From NCBI RefSeq assembly GCF_005925325.1, contig NZ_SRMP01000001.1, positions 372,001-436,000 on the forward strand: 64,000 nt of DNA, written 5' to 3'. The notes under the pieces are model-generated. The model searched no databases, was not told where the DNA came from, and worked only from the letters and a program-made list of their open reading frames with translations. Positions 46,536 through 54,905 of the stretch are shown here, one piece after another. This stretch comes from Pedobacter helvus. GTDB lineage: Bacteria; Bacteroidota; Bacteroidia; Sphingobacteriales; Sphingobacteriaceae. The translations under genes were made by a program, and so were the position numbers. Each line of letters starts with the position of its first letter. Position 1 is the stretch's first letter.

Positions 46536-47315
46536 TTAATAGTTCTTGCGTAGCTTGATCACTCGGAGCCAATGCATGGTCTTCATTACTGGATATACGG
46601 GATCTACTTCAAACCATCTTTTGCCAAAGTTGGCGCTGTTGGGATGGCGATGGTGATTATTCTGAAAAAGTTCGCCAAGCATTAATATGTCAAAGGGTGT
46701 AGTGTTTTTCGACTGGTCCTGGTTGTCGTAATTTTGATAGCCATATTTATGTCCGCACCAGTTGACGATCGCCCCGTGCAATGGTCCCATAAGAAAATGG
46801 ATGGGCAGCAATAGGAAAAGCCACCAATGGGGCGCAAAGAAAAAATAGAATAAGGTATACATAGCCCCGAATAAAAGGCGGGACAAAATTGAAGAACCTA
46901 TCCTGTCAAGTAATGGCCATTCTGGATAGTAGCCCGCAAAACTTGTCTCGGGGTTTTGTTTACGGTTGAGATGCTCGCGAAAGGTAATCGCCGTAGCCTT
47001 CATCAGCTGAAACACGTCGGTAAAAAAATGTGGGGAATGAGGATCTTTTTCGGTGTCGCTATAGGCATGGTGGGCTCGGTGCATTATGGCATAGGCCCGC
47101 GGGCTAAGGAACGAGGAACCTTGGAATACATAGGCCATTAAATAGAAAGTCCGTTCCCAGAATGGACTGGTGGTAAACATACGATGGGATGCATATCGGT
47201 GCTGGAAAAATGTCTGAAAAAAAAGTGACAGGAACCAATGCCCCACAAAGAAAAAAATAATGATCATGTTGTCTGATAAGTTAAATGGCAAGACCGCTTT
47301 AGTCAGTTCTTGCAA
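46536..47315 (-). CDS. acyl-CoA/acyl-lipid desaturase (delta-9 type)
   Basis: Integral-membrane di-iron fatty acid desaturase, 259 residues. The three histidine boxes are HRYASH, HRAHH and NNHHRHP, with helices near 15-32, 50-70, and two between 145 and 180. It introduces double bases of unsaturation that keep membranes fluid in the cold. Length is normal for prokaryotic stearoyl-CoA-type desaturases. It heads the minus-strand run with the small ORF and the bestrophin. Confidence 0.94.
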   Translation of the reverse strand: MQELTKAVLPFNLSDNMIIIFFFVGHWFLSLFFQTFFQHRYASHRMFTTSPFWERTFYLMAYVFQGSSFLSPRAYAIMHRAHHAYSDTEKDPHSPHFFTDVFQLMKATAITFREHLNRKQNPETSFAGYYPEWPLLDRIGSSILSRLLFGAMYTLFYFFFAPHWWLFLLLPIHFLMGPLHGAIVNWCGHKYGYQNYDNQDQSKNTTPFDILMLGELFQNNHHRHPNSANFGKRWFEVDPVYPVMKTMHWLRVIKLRKNY

Positions 47316-48375
47316 AAAGGTTAAAGGTAATTTTAAAAAGATTAGCTAGGATGGGGCTAGATATTCTAACTGTAGATAATAGTTGCCTAACAGCACTTGT
47401 AAATCATCAGTAACGGAGTGGTGATGAAATTTGAAAGGCTATTGAACAATGCGGTCGCTTTTATGAGGCCATGACCGCTTTTTCCTTAATTATTTTGGTG
47501 AAATTGCAAGGTACGGTTAATTAAATGAAAAGCACACATATATTTCGATCTATTTTATATCCCACTAGGTAATAGTGCAAATGGAAATTTATTAGGGAAA
47601 AGGCCTTAAATCGCTTGGACATTTTTGGGAACGGATATCTCTCCAATTAGCAGATCGGCATAATCGGACGTACGGTTTAAAATAGACATACTTGCAGGTA
47701 CAACTAACACGATATACATGATAAAATAAAAACAGGGGAAGTTTATGCGAACGTAACGGACAGATTGGTTCGGAATGCTCTACATCTCCCTATGACTAAA
47801 ATCTTATGACGGCAAGCCTTATAACCCTTTTTAAAATTCTTATTGATCGTTAAAGGTGGAAAATTAATATTTCTGTTCACAATATTCCAGCTATAAATAA
47901 GAGTCTTAGTATTGGAACATCTAGCATTCAATAAGCTTTTGCATTGATCATAATGTTTTACCCGGCATTAGCTCAACCAAACTGTCTTGTTATTGTGTAA
48001 AGGCGGTAAGCATATCGCTGCTGCTCAATTGTATTATTGTCCAAAGGATAAGAAGCTATCTGGTCGACTCATTGGTAGTGGAAATGAAAGCCCCGATATT
48101 TGTGGATGATGCTAACACATATATATTGACCAGAAATAAAAAAGGATATTTCCTAATTAGTCGGAGGTTATTTAAGTGGGATTGTAATAGCTAAATTATT
48201 AGTTTTTTTTTCCAACGTTCATTTTCGGCCTGCCTTTAGATTTACATTTTGTCATACAGCGTATTCAGAATTAGAACCTATGCCGAGAATCTCTCTAAAA
48301 ATGTGTAATTTGATGTAAAGGGAAAACTGACCAGGGCGCATTAATCGGCCTGCAAGTGATATAAAGAGGACCTAA
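47316..48375. other. long AT-rich gene-free region (left part)
   Basis: No convincing coding frame on either strand. A 62-codon minus frame at 47743-47931 has no family features. A GCGGTC/GACCGC hairpin with five T (47451-47483, plus strand) may be an orphan terminator. The region looks like decayed island DNA. Confidence 0.55.
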
Positions 48376-48552
48376 GTTTTGATTGAATCCCTGTTCAGTT
48401 GTTTAAACAAGCGTGAAGAACGCAAGAGCAAGATGTCTGTACTGAATGCGATGAGAAATAAGCTTATCCACAGAATATTTACTTGCGTCAAACAGAATAA
48501 GAAATATCAGCAAAATTATCAGCCTCAGGTTATCAGCTGTGGCGGCGTCTGA
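48376..48552 (+). pseudogene. IS110-type transposase, C-terminal remnant
   Basis: A frame open from 48376 to TGA 48550-48552 translates to LNKREERKSKMSVLNAMRN, KLIHRIFTCVKQNKKYQQNY and a short tail. This pattern (ERK-GKSKM-VLNA-RNKLI-RIFACVKQN-KY--NY) is the end of IS110-family transposases of Bacteroidota. No upstream DEDD domain or IS end is visible, so it is a small relic. Confidence 0.75.
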
Positions 48553-48710
48553 TTTTAATTGTCAACGACCTAGTGCCAAACACAAATTGGAGATCTTGGC
48601 TCATTATTAAGGCTTTGGCAGGGAGTTGGACACCGTTATTAGGAGAAGTAATTATTGGAATGGTAGAATAGAAAATTTATTACAGGCATTGTTTGCCCTG
48701 CCGGCGGCAT

Positions 48711-48752
48711 GTTTATATATTTACAACTTTAAAAAGTTGTACATATATAAAC
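48711..48752. repeat. 42-bp near-perfect AT-rich inverted repeat
   Basis: Arms GTTTATATATTTACAACTT and AAGTTGTACATATATAAAC pair at 18 of 19 positions around a 4-nt A/T centre. It has no T tract beyond it, so it is less like a terminator than a protein-binding or recombination site. It lies 160 bp past the IS110 relic. Confidence 0.7.
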
Positions 48753-49619
48753 AGATACAAAAGAAATTATAAAAATTAATTGTTTTGGTTATAGAAATCG
48801 GAACGTCCACCCACTCGCCCAGACCAGTTCCCGCTTTTTGCATCTACGAAGTTTATTTTCTAAGGTTTGCTTATTAGATTTAGCTACCGAGCGGTACGTG
48901 ATGTTTGTAATAGTCAGATGCTACTACTAATATTATAGATGCGGAAATGAGCATCAGTAGCCTGAATAATTAATCGCTTATTTAGGTAAATATGTTTGAC
49001 CGGTAACTCTACAACGGGAATTTTTCAATATCTTTCTGGTTCTAAGGTGAGGTATAATCAAGTCACATTTGACTAAATTATAAATAAGTTAAACAAAATA
49101 TCTAATTATATGTTCCAGTATTGACCTGTCAGTCTCAAAGCACCAGCTTTCTATTAAAGGACGGCTATCAAGCCGAAAATTCATGATAACAATAGGTGCA
49201 TCGTAACAATGCTTCGACAAAGTCAACAACCAATGTTTTTGGTAAACGTTTACTGGTTTCTGGGAAACCATATTTTTCTTAAGACCGTGGACGGGAAGTG
49301 TTTACATTTATTCACTATCCCCTAAAAAATTATAATTGACTTTTCAAAGTTTAGGCCAGTGGCTTAATAACTTTTAATACAAAGTTGCAGTTCGCCACAT
49401 AGGTGAATTTACAATACATTACTATTGTAATTTTTTAGTTTAATAAAAAGTTAAGATATAGCTCGCCGACGGAATTCGTGTTCCATCAGGTATACAAGGC
49501 TATGGTTTAAAGCTATTGCCAAGATGTTTCCTTGAGCAAACGTCAAGATGATAATTATCTTAAGCAGACACCCTTAACTAAAAACAGCTCGTTGTTGCTC
49601 CCAAACAACTCAAGATATA
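48753..49619. other. gene-free region (right part)
   Basis: No supported gene. A 60-codon minus frame (49089-49271) has no family features. The last 150 bp should hold the promoter of the receiver gene at 49620, but I could not fix a consensus. Confidence 0.5.
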
Positions 49620-49997
49620 ATGACAAAGCGAATATTGGTAATTGAAGATGACCCAGATATTTTATATATAATAGATGACTTGTTGACCGATGAAGGTTTC
49701 TTTGTCCTAAAAAGCCAAAATGGAATGACTGCTGCGGAAATCCAGCTTTTAAGACCCGACCTGATCCTTTTGGACATCCGGATTTTTGGCTATGAAAAAA
49801 CTGGGGCCGACATATGCAGGGAAATTAGGTTGAACCGGGGCACAAAAAGTATTCCTGTTATTCTACTTTCCGCGGAAAGGGAACTTGAGAAAATCGCCAT
49901 TGACTGTAATGCTACTGGACATATATCCAAACCTTTTGATCTTACGCAACTTTTGCAAAAGATAAAAGAATTACTGACTTATCCAGCATCCGTATGA
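49620..49997 (+). CDS. single-domain response regulator in the island
   Basis: A 125-residue CheY-like receiver with E9-D10-D11, phospho-Asp52 (LLDIRIFG), switch Ser in LLSAER and the KPF lysine. No output domain and no kinase nearby. It stands alone in a gene-poor region, so its partner is either elsewhere or lost. G+C is a little higher than in the surrounding non-coding DNA. Confidence 0.93.
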   Translation: MTKRILVIEDDPDILYIIDDLLTDEGFFVLKSQNGMTAAEIQLLRPDLILLDIRIFGYEKTGADICREIRLNRGTKSIPVILLSAERELEKIAIDCNATGHISKPFDLTQLLQKIKELLTYPASV

Positions 49998-50741
49998 TAA
50001 ATATTTTGGTATAGAACGCATGTGATATGTAAAAAATAGATCGATTTAAATCTTGTTAATTCGATTAGTTATAGATAAGTTCATATAACTACTTACAACA
50101 AGTAACTTTAGGATTTCAACGAGACAAATCGTGTTGGCGTTAATTAAGCCCCAAATGGCGACGCCGAAGTTTTTGTACAATTTAAAATCTTATCGATCAA
50201 ATTCACTAAATTGATCCGGGAAGTTACAATGTCGGACAACAAGAAAGACCTGAGGAAAATTGGCTTCCAGATAGCTTAAGATTTTCCTTATTATACTTGG
50301 GCATCCGCAAATTGTGGATGCTTTTTTTGATACTTATTCACTGAGAATTTTTGTTTATCCGAACTTTTCATCAAAGCTATTACATCATTAAAACAAAGCG
50401 ACGGCAATCCGAAGATACCGCCGCCTGACTAAATTAACACCCTCATCGAACGTCGATAAAAAGATGTCAAGCTTTTACAGTTTTAATTGGCCGATTAACA
50501 CAACCTTAATATCTGCTATGTCTTCGGAGTTTCGTCTCCGATATCCATGCATACTTCTGCACAGTGCTTATGTTATATGCTTGGCATTTTTGATACACTT
50601 TCAATGGCGCATTCATCGTCAGAATAATATTTTTTTTTTTTGCAGAATGGCGAGATCTTTTTTTGCTAGTTCTTATCAAAAGATAGTCCCCCTTTAAGGA
50701 TTGGTCTCCACCGAAAAGATAGAAATAGCGTATTGATTCTA
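49998..50741. other. gene-poor region with one terminator
   Basis: A 77-codon frame at 50464-50697 has poor composition and no family features. A 16-codon mini-ORF (ATG at 50230) directly precedes the 50301 hairpin. No other gene is supported. Confidence 0.5.
50301..50328 (+). terminator. rho-independent terminator
   Basis: GCATCCGCA-AATTG-TGGATGC forms a stem followed by seven T on the plus strand. It is about 300 bp past the receiver gene stop, so the transcript it ends includes a non-coding or tiny-ORF tail. Confidence 0.7.
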
Positions 50742-51446
50742 TTAATAGCCCATCCCCCTGCCACGGTTATTTTGTTTGTTATTTTTTGTTTCCTTTAGCT
50801 TACGGTAAAATTCCCTTCCTTCGAGAACATTGGTATGCTCGCGTACAGCCGTTACAATGCTGCCCTTCACATCCTGCCACTTTAGCTTCGGATCCATTAA
50901 TTTAACTGGAACATTGAAGTCGATATCGTTATGGTACATGAGGGATGATTTGGCAATATTTGGGTCTGCATTCGGATACTTCTGGCAGTAGAACCCAAGG
51001 ATTTCTTCGAGGGATATCTCTTTTAAGAGGTAGTGTATATCGATGAAATCCTTGATCCGCTGTCCGCTGTTCACAATTGCATTAATCTTCATCGCCGATA
51101 TATCCTGATTGGACATCATCCTAATTCCATCTTTGTTTTCGATAGGTCTGATGGATGGATATTTATGGGAGATAAAATCAAAATCCACTTCGCCGATACT
51201 GCCGCTGGCGTAATTTTCCCTGTAGTGTCTAACATTCGCACCGTAATTGTTGCATAGATGATCGGCGAGTTTATTACCATCAAAATCCGAGGAGCTGAAA
51301 AGGTCAATATCTATGGAATCCCTATGTCCGATCCTCAGCGATAGCGCCGTACCTCCAACTAGGTAGAAAGAATTGAGTTGATGATCTTTCATCAGCTGGC
51401 GGATCAGATCCAGTGTCCCCGGTTTAACTGTTTCTTTGTGTAACAT
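50742..51446 (-). CDS. AbiEii/AbiGii-type nucleotidyltransferase toxin
   Basis: Predicted nucleotidyltransferase toxin of a type IV-like abortive infection module. It has 234 residues from ATG 51446. The core LVGGTALSLRIGHRDSIDIDLFSS contains the GG-x9-DxD nucleotidyltransferase motif, followed by EVDFDFI and the helical KINAIVNSGQRIKDFIDIHYLL. A longer start (51482) is possible. It overlaps its upstream partner by 43 nt, as toxin-antitoxin pairs often do. Being next to the integrase suggests island maintenance or phage defence. Confidence 0.88.
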   Translation of the reverse strand: MLHKETVKPGTLDLIRQLMKDHQLNSFYLVGGTALSLRIGHRDSIDIDLFSSSDFDGNKLADHLCNNYGANVRHYRENYASGSIGEVDFDFISHKYPSIRPIENKDGIRMMSNQDISAMKINAIVNSGQRIKDFIDIHYLLKEISLEEILGFYCQKYPNADPNIAKSSLMYHNDIDFNVPVKLMDPKLKWQDVKGSIVTAVREHTNVLEGREFYRKLKETKNNKQNNRGRGMGY

Positions 51447-51907
51447 CTGAGTTTTTCCTTGCTCAACTGAAAATATTCGCAAACGGCTTCCATGGTCATG
51501 TCCGAAAGGTAGGTGATATCATTTTTAAGGGAATGGATTACATTTTCCCTTCCGTAAAACCTGATCATTTCCTCCCAGTCTTTTGGGCTGCCCTTATCGA
51601 GCACCCTTTCGATAATTGTCCTGTAACTTCTGTTCCAGTCCAGTTTGTCGAAATCAAAATCCCAGAACAGCACCTTGGGAAGATCGGGTCGCCTGACCTT
51701 TTGTATCAGTGGCTGTCTTTCGATCCTGATTTCGTCGTTTTCGAATGGAACCTTCTTTTTGGAAAGATAGTTGTTCAAAGTATGATAGTTATAGGCAGGG
51801 TAGCTGTCGCAAAATCCCTTCAGACTTGAAAATACGTCAATGTCTGTAGCAGAAAATCTTTTCCATTGCACAACGACTACTCTTTTGTTCAATTTCTTTG
51901 ACATCAT
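51404..51907 (-). CDS. DUF6922-type protein, probable partner/antitoxin of AbiEii
   Basis: A 167-residue protein. The N-terminal part (about 10-75) may be a winged helix (FSSLKGFCDSYPAYNYHTLNNYLSKK). The C-terminal part (LPKVLFWDFDFDKLDW, VIHSLKNDITYLSDMTMEAVCEYF) matches what I recall as DUF6922. It is not a canonical AbiEi antitoxin. Overlap with the AbiEii gene and order (partner first) support a cognate role. Function is inferred from position. Confidence 0.75.
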   Translation of the reverse strand: MMSKKLNKRVVVVQWKRFSATDIDVFSSLKGFCDSYPAYNYHTLNNYLSKKKVPFENDEIRIERQPLIQKVRRPDLPKVLFWDFDFDKLDWNRSYRTIIERVLDKGSPKDWEEMIRFYGRENVIHSLKNDITYLSDMTMEAVCEYFQLSKEKLRCYTKKQLNRGHWI

Positions 51908-51997
51908 GCAAATCTAACCAAAATGGGAATTAATGCCTAATATTTTTAAATATTTGTCAGTTAATAGTTGATTAAACTAGTTATATGATTGTTGTAA

Positions 51998-53212
51998 TTA
52001 GGTATTAGCTAATTTTTTCTTCAAGACCGCCATATCTTCGCTAAGTTTCATATCTAATACCTTTGCATAGTGCTGTGTAGTCCTGATATTGGTATGCCCG
52101 AGCATCTTTGATACGCTTTCGATCGGAACACCGTTCAATAGCGTCACGGTAGTTGCAAAAGTGTGTCGGGCGATATGTGAGGTCAGTTTCTTTTTGATAC
52201 CACATAGGTCGGCTATATCCTTTAGATATTCGTTCATCTTCTGGTTGCTTGGAACAGGGAATACGGTTCCAAGATTGCCGCAGATAGGATGGCATTCGTA
52301 TTTATTGATCAGCTCAACCGCATTCGGAAGTAACGGTATGGAAGCCCTGACGTTGGTCTTCTGACGGTTCTTGATGATCCAAAGCTCGCCGTCAATACCC
52401 TTTTGTATATCGCTTATCCTCAGCTTCTTTACATCGGCATAGGCAAGCCCAGTAAAGCAGCAGAAAAGGAAAACGTCCCTGATGATATCCAACCTTGCAG
52501 AAACAAACCGCTTCTGTAGTATGATCTGGATTTCGTCCTGTGACAGAAAATTCCTGTCTACAGTTTTCGTACGCCCTTTGTAGAAAGCAATCGGGTTACT
52601 TTCCGCAGTTCCGTTTTCGCAGCAAATATTGATAATCTTGCCAAGGTTCTTGATCATCTTTACGGTATAGTTGTTGGCACATGATCGTGACCTTAGGTAG
52701 TAATCAAAGTTGTTGAAGAATGAAATATCCACTTTTGCGACCTCGACATCATCAGCCCCATAATGTTTATTAATAAAAGTCTGCAAGTGATTGTAGAGTA
52801 CTTTATATCTGTTCAGCGTTCCCCTCACGTAATCTTTGCCAATTAGCACCTCCATTTTTTCGTTGTGTTCAGAAACGGCATCCAATAGCATGGATGATTT
52901 TGCAACCTTACCAACCAATACATCCCGAATGGATTGTGCAGTGATTTCCATACCTGACTGCACTAGTTTGGCGTGGGCATCGTACACCTTATTCTGTAAT
53001 TGGTCTAGGCTGGTGTTGAACAACCGATATTTTTCCTTGGTGCCGGTTGCCCTTCCCGATTTGGAATGCCAGCGGTCGGGCTCACAAGATCGGCCAGTGG
53101 CAAGTTCCACACGTTTCCCGTGTACCGTGATGCGCATGTAGATATGGGCTTCGCCCTCTGAATAGTTCTTTTGTCTTTTCATAAAGAAAAGCAGGCTAAA
53201 ATTAGTTTTCAT
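51998..53212 (-). CDS. tyrosine-type site-specific integrase
   Basis: A 404-residue integrase of the Bacteroidota conjugative-element type. It has an N-terminal arm-binding domain (LLFFMKRQKNYSEGEAHIYMRI), a core-binding SAM-like domain (about 105-205), and a catalytic domain. The catalytic Arg position reads CCFTGLAYADVKKL, which lacks the usual Arg I, as also reported for IntDOT-like enzymes. SHIARHTFATTV gives His-x-x-Arg, LGHTNIRTTQHYAKV gives His and the nucleophilic Tyr. It points away from tRNA-Lys, 310 bp from its 3' end, so that is the likely target site. Confidence 0.94.
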   Translation of the reverse strand: MKTNFSLLFFMKRQKNYSEGEAHIYMRITVHGKRVELATGRSCEPDRWHSKSGRATGTKEKYRLFNTSLDQLQNKVYDAHAKLVQSGMEITAQSIRDVLVGKVAKSSMLLDAVSEHNEKMEVLIGKDYVRGTLNRYKVLYNHLQTFINKHYGADDVEVAKVDISFFNNFDYYLRSRSCANNYTVKMIKNLGKIINICCENGTAESNPIAFYKGRTKTVDRNFLSQDEIQIILQKRFVSARLDIIRDVFLFCCFTGLAYADVKKLRISDIQKGIDGELWIIKNRQKTNVRASIPLLPNAVELINKYECHPICGNLGTVFPVPSNQKMNEYLKDIADLCGIKKKLTSHIARHTFATTVTLLNGVPIESVSKMLGHTNIRTTQHYAKVLDMKLSEDMAVLKKKLANT

Positions 53213-53373
53213 AATCTAACGATTAAAGGTTAACAACCCTAGGCCGATTTTCGGACTAGAGCTGTATCGCAGATAAAAATCAGCAGATATCAACGATACA
53301 AATTTAGCATTGGCAACTAAAGGATACAAGATGTTTAGTCCGTAACAACCTGTACATTAAATGGATACAGTTT

Positions 53374-53414
53374 ATTCGGTGAGTCGTACAGACTTTCAGT
53401 ATGACTCACCGAAT
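53374..53414. repeat. 12-bp inverted repeat between integrase and tRNA-Lys
   Basis: ATTCGGTGAGTC (53374-53385) and GACTCACCGAAT (53403-53414) are perfect inverted arms around a 17-nt loop, with eight T about 8 bp further on. It could be an integrase binding or att-associated site, or a plus-strand terminator. Confidence 0.6.
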
Positions 53415-53463
53415 TACGCACCTTTTTTTTGGGAATTGGTGTGAGTTTTGGTAAAGTCCTAAA

Positions 53464-53500
53464 AGCAAAAACCCTGCTAATCGTGCGATTGCAGGGTTTT
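53464..53500 (-). terminator. tRNA-Lys terminator
   Basis: On the minus strand AAAACCCTGC pairs with GCAGGGTTTT, with an inner AATCG/CGATT helix, followed by T residues. It lies 23 bp past the tRNA 3' end. Confidence 0.9.
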
Positions 53501-53523
53501 ATACGTTTTGTTAGTCATTTCTG

Positions 53524-53596
53524 TGATCCCGCTGGGATTCGAACCCAGGACCACTACATTAAAAGTGTAATGCTCTACCAGCTGAGCTACGGAATC
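53524..53596 (-). tRNA. tRNA-Lys (TTT)
   Basis: A full cloverleaf on the minus strand: acceptor GATTCCG/CGGGATC, discriminator A, D arm with AGCTCAGCTGGTAGAGC, anticodon TTT (53561-53563), and T arm CTGGG-TTCGAAT-CCCAG. CCA is not encoded. Its 3' end faces the island integrase, which makes it the probable att site. Confidence 0.97.
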
Positions 53597-53792
53597 TTCC
53601 TTCGTTCTAAGGAGGTGCAAATATAGGAATTTCAATTAATCATTCAAATTTTTATGCAAAAAAAATTAAGTTTATTTTAACATCAGCTTAATACTTTTCG
53701 TTAAACAGTTGATTTTAATTCTTTTAGTAAAACACAGTATCAAGCTAAATTTCTTACTTATTTTTTAAATCTTACGCTGCTTTTATCAAACA

Positions 53793-54824
53793 TTAGTCCG
53801 TATGTGCTTTTAACCATTTCGGATATTCTTTCTCTAATAAGTTTTGGGCAAAAGTACCATACCAAGCATAACCATATCTCCGCTCCTGGCTCACGTCTTC
53901 TATCCTATCTTTGATAGAATTGTCACGATCACCAAAAATAGGTTTGTTAGTTTCTAAATCATAAAAACGTGCCCAAGTTACCGCCTCCGGAGCTGCTACC
54001 AAACCTTTATCCTTTTCTGCAATTTTATCGTATTTCAGCCCAACTATTTTGGTGCTCTCGAACCATGCTACAGCAGTTTTGATGGCAGTTTTAACTTCGG
54101 CAGATGGATTTTTAAGTTTCATCAAGAACCTAATTACACCCACCGACTCGCCAGTACTTAAAGACGCAGGCTCAAACGCCCTTGCTTTTGCCGGTGTGAG
54201 TTTATTTTCGTCGTATTGTGCTGCCCAAATTGTTTTCTTTCCATTTTGGGTTACCTGTGTTTTTAAGATACAATCTATACCACGTTTCATGGCGTCTTCT
54301 GCTTTAGGAATATATTTAGCATCTACAACGTCGAAACCATTTGCTTTGTAAGCGATGTTCAACATGATAGTCAATGCGTTGATCATTGCATTATCGTTGT
54401 AGGTTATTTCTGCTCTATAGCTACTCTTATCGGGATAATATTGAGGCCATCCGCCATTAGCGTACTGCGCCTTTAATAAATAATCAATTCCTTTTTCTGC
54501 CGCCTCTAAATAAGCCTCATTGCCAGTATTCTTATAAGCAAGCACCAATGCATTAATCTCTCTAGACGTAGCTGCATTATCGATGGTGGCATGCATATAG
54601 GACGTAGCTTTGATTTTCTCACGCAGCTCTTCAGTTAAAGGCAATTCGTATTTCACTACGCTTTTATCATGCAGCTGCTTAGGCCAAGCACCATTGCTCA
54701 ATTGATACACCAACATTTTTTCTGCAATGCTATCAGTTTTAACCTCAGATTTAGCTACGTTTTGAGCTGTAGCACAGCTGGTTAAAGTGATACAAGCGAT
54801 AATGATATGGATGATATTTTTCAT
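53793..54824 (-). CDS. pectate lyase, PL10 type
   Basis: Exported pectate lyase of 343 residues with a lipoprotein signal (ITLTSC). PL10 features: the (alpha/alpha)3 N-terminal part LSNGAWPKQ, TIDNAATSREINAL, KAQYANGGWPQYYP, a YNDNAMINAL segment with a conserved Asp, and the late AVTWARFYDLETNKPIFGDRD block that includes the conserved Arg. It cuts de-esterified homogalacturonan by beta-elimination with Ca2+. It is the last gene of the minus-strand cluster with GH105 and GH28. Being a lipoprotein, it should sit on the cell surface or in the periplasm. Confidence 0.92.
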   Translation of the reverse strand: MKNIIHIIIACITLTSCATAQNVAKSEVKTDSIAEKMLVYQLSNGAWPKQLHDKSVVKYELPLTEELREKIKATSYMHATIDNAATSREINALVLAYKNTGNEAYLEAAEKGIDYLLKAQYANGGWPQYYPDKSSYRAEITYNDNAMINALTIMLNIAYKANGFDVVDAKYIPKAEDAMKRGIDCILKTQVTQNGKKTIWAAQYDENKLTPAKARAFEPASLSTGESVGVIRFLMKLKNPSAEVKTAIKTAVAWFESTKIVGLKYDKIAEKDKGLVAAPEAVTWARFYDLETNKPIFGDRDNSIKDRIEDVSQERRYGYAWYGTFAQNLLEKEYPKWLKAHTD

Positions 54825-54905
54825 TTTTTTCGTTCTGCCACAGATGCACAGATACTATTTTCATTTAAAAGAGATTAATTTATCTGTGCATTTGGGGATA
54901 AATTT

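Larger units (their letters stand above)
40627..53523. mobile_element. integrated genomic island at tRNA-Lys (boundaries approximate)
   Basis: The right end abuts the 3' end of tRNA-Lys and carries a tyrosine recombinase pointing inward. The left end is a gene-gene break (S41 peptidase to acr3 fragment). Inside are transposase remnants, an AbiEii pair, a phage-type hub protein and a sharp rise in G+C between about 41.3 and 47.3 kb, while 47.3-50.7 kb is AT-rich and nearly gene-free. No second copy of the tRNA 3' end is visible, so the element is probably decayed or its left att was deleted. No conjugation genes are present. Confidence 0.6.

Noticed and set aside
47743..47931. 62-codon minus-strand frame
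   Set aside because: Low-complexity composition, no family features, in a decayed region.
49089..49271. 60-codon minus-strand frame
   Set aside because: No recognisable motif and no neighbour context.
50464..50697. 77-codon plus-strand frame
   Set aside because: Biased composition, contains a long T run, no family features.
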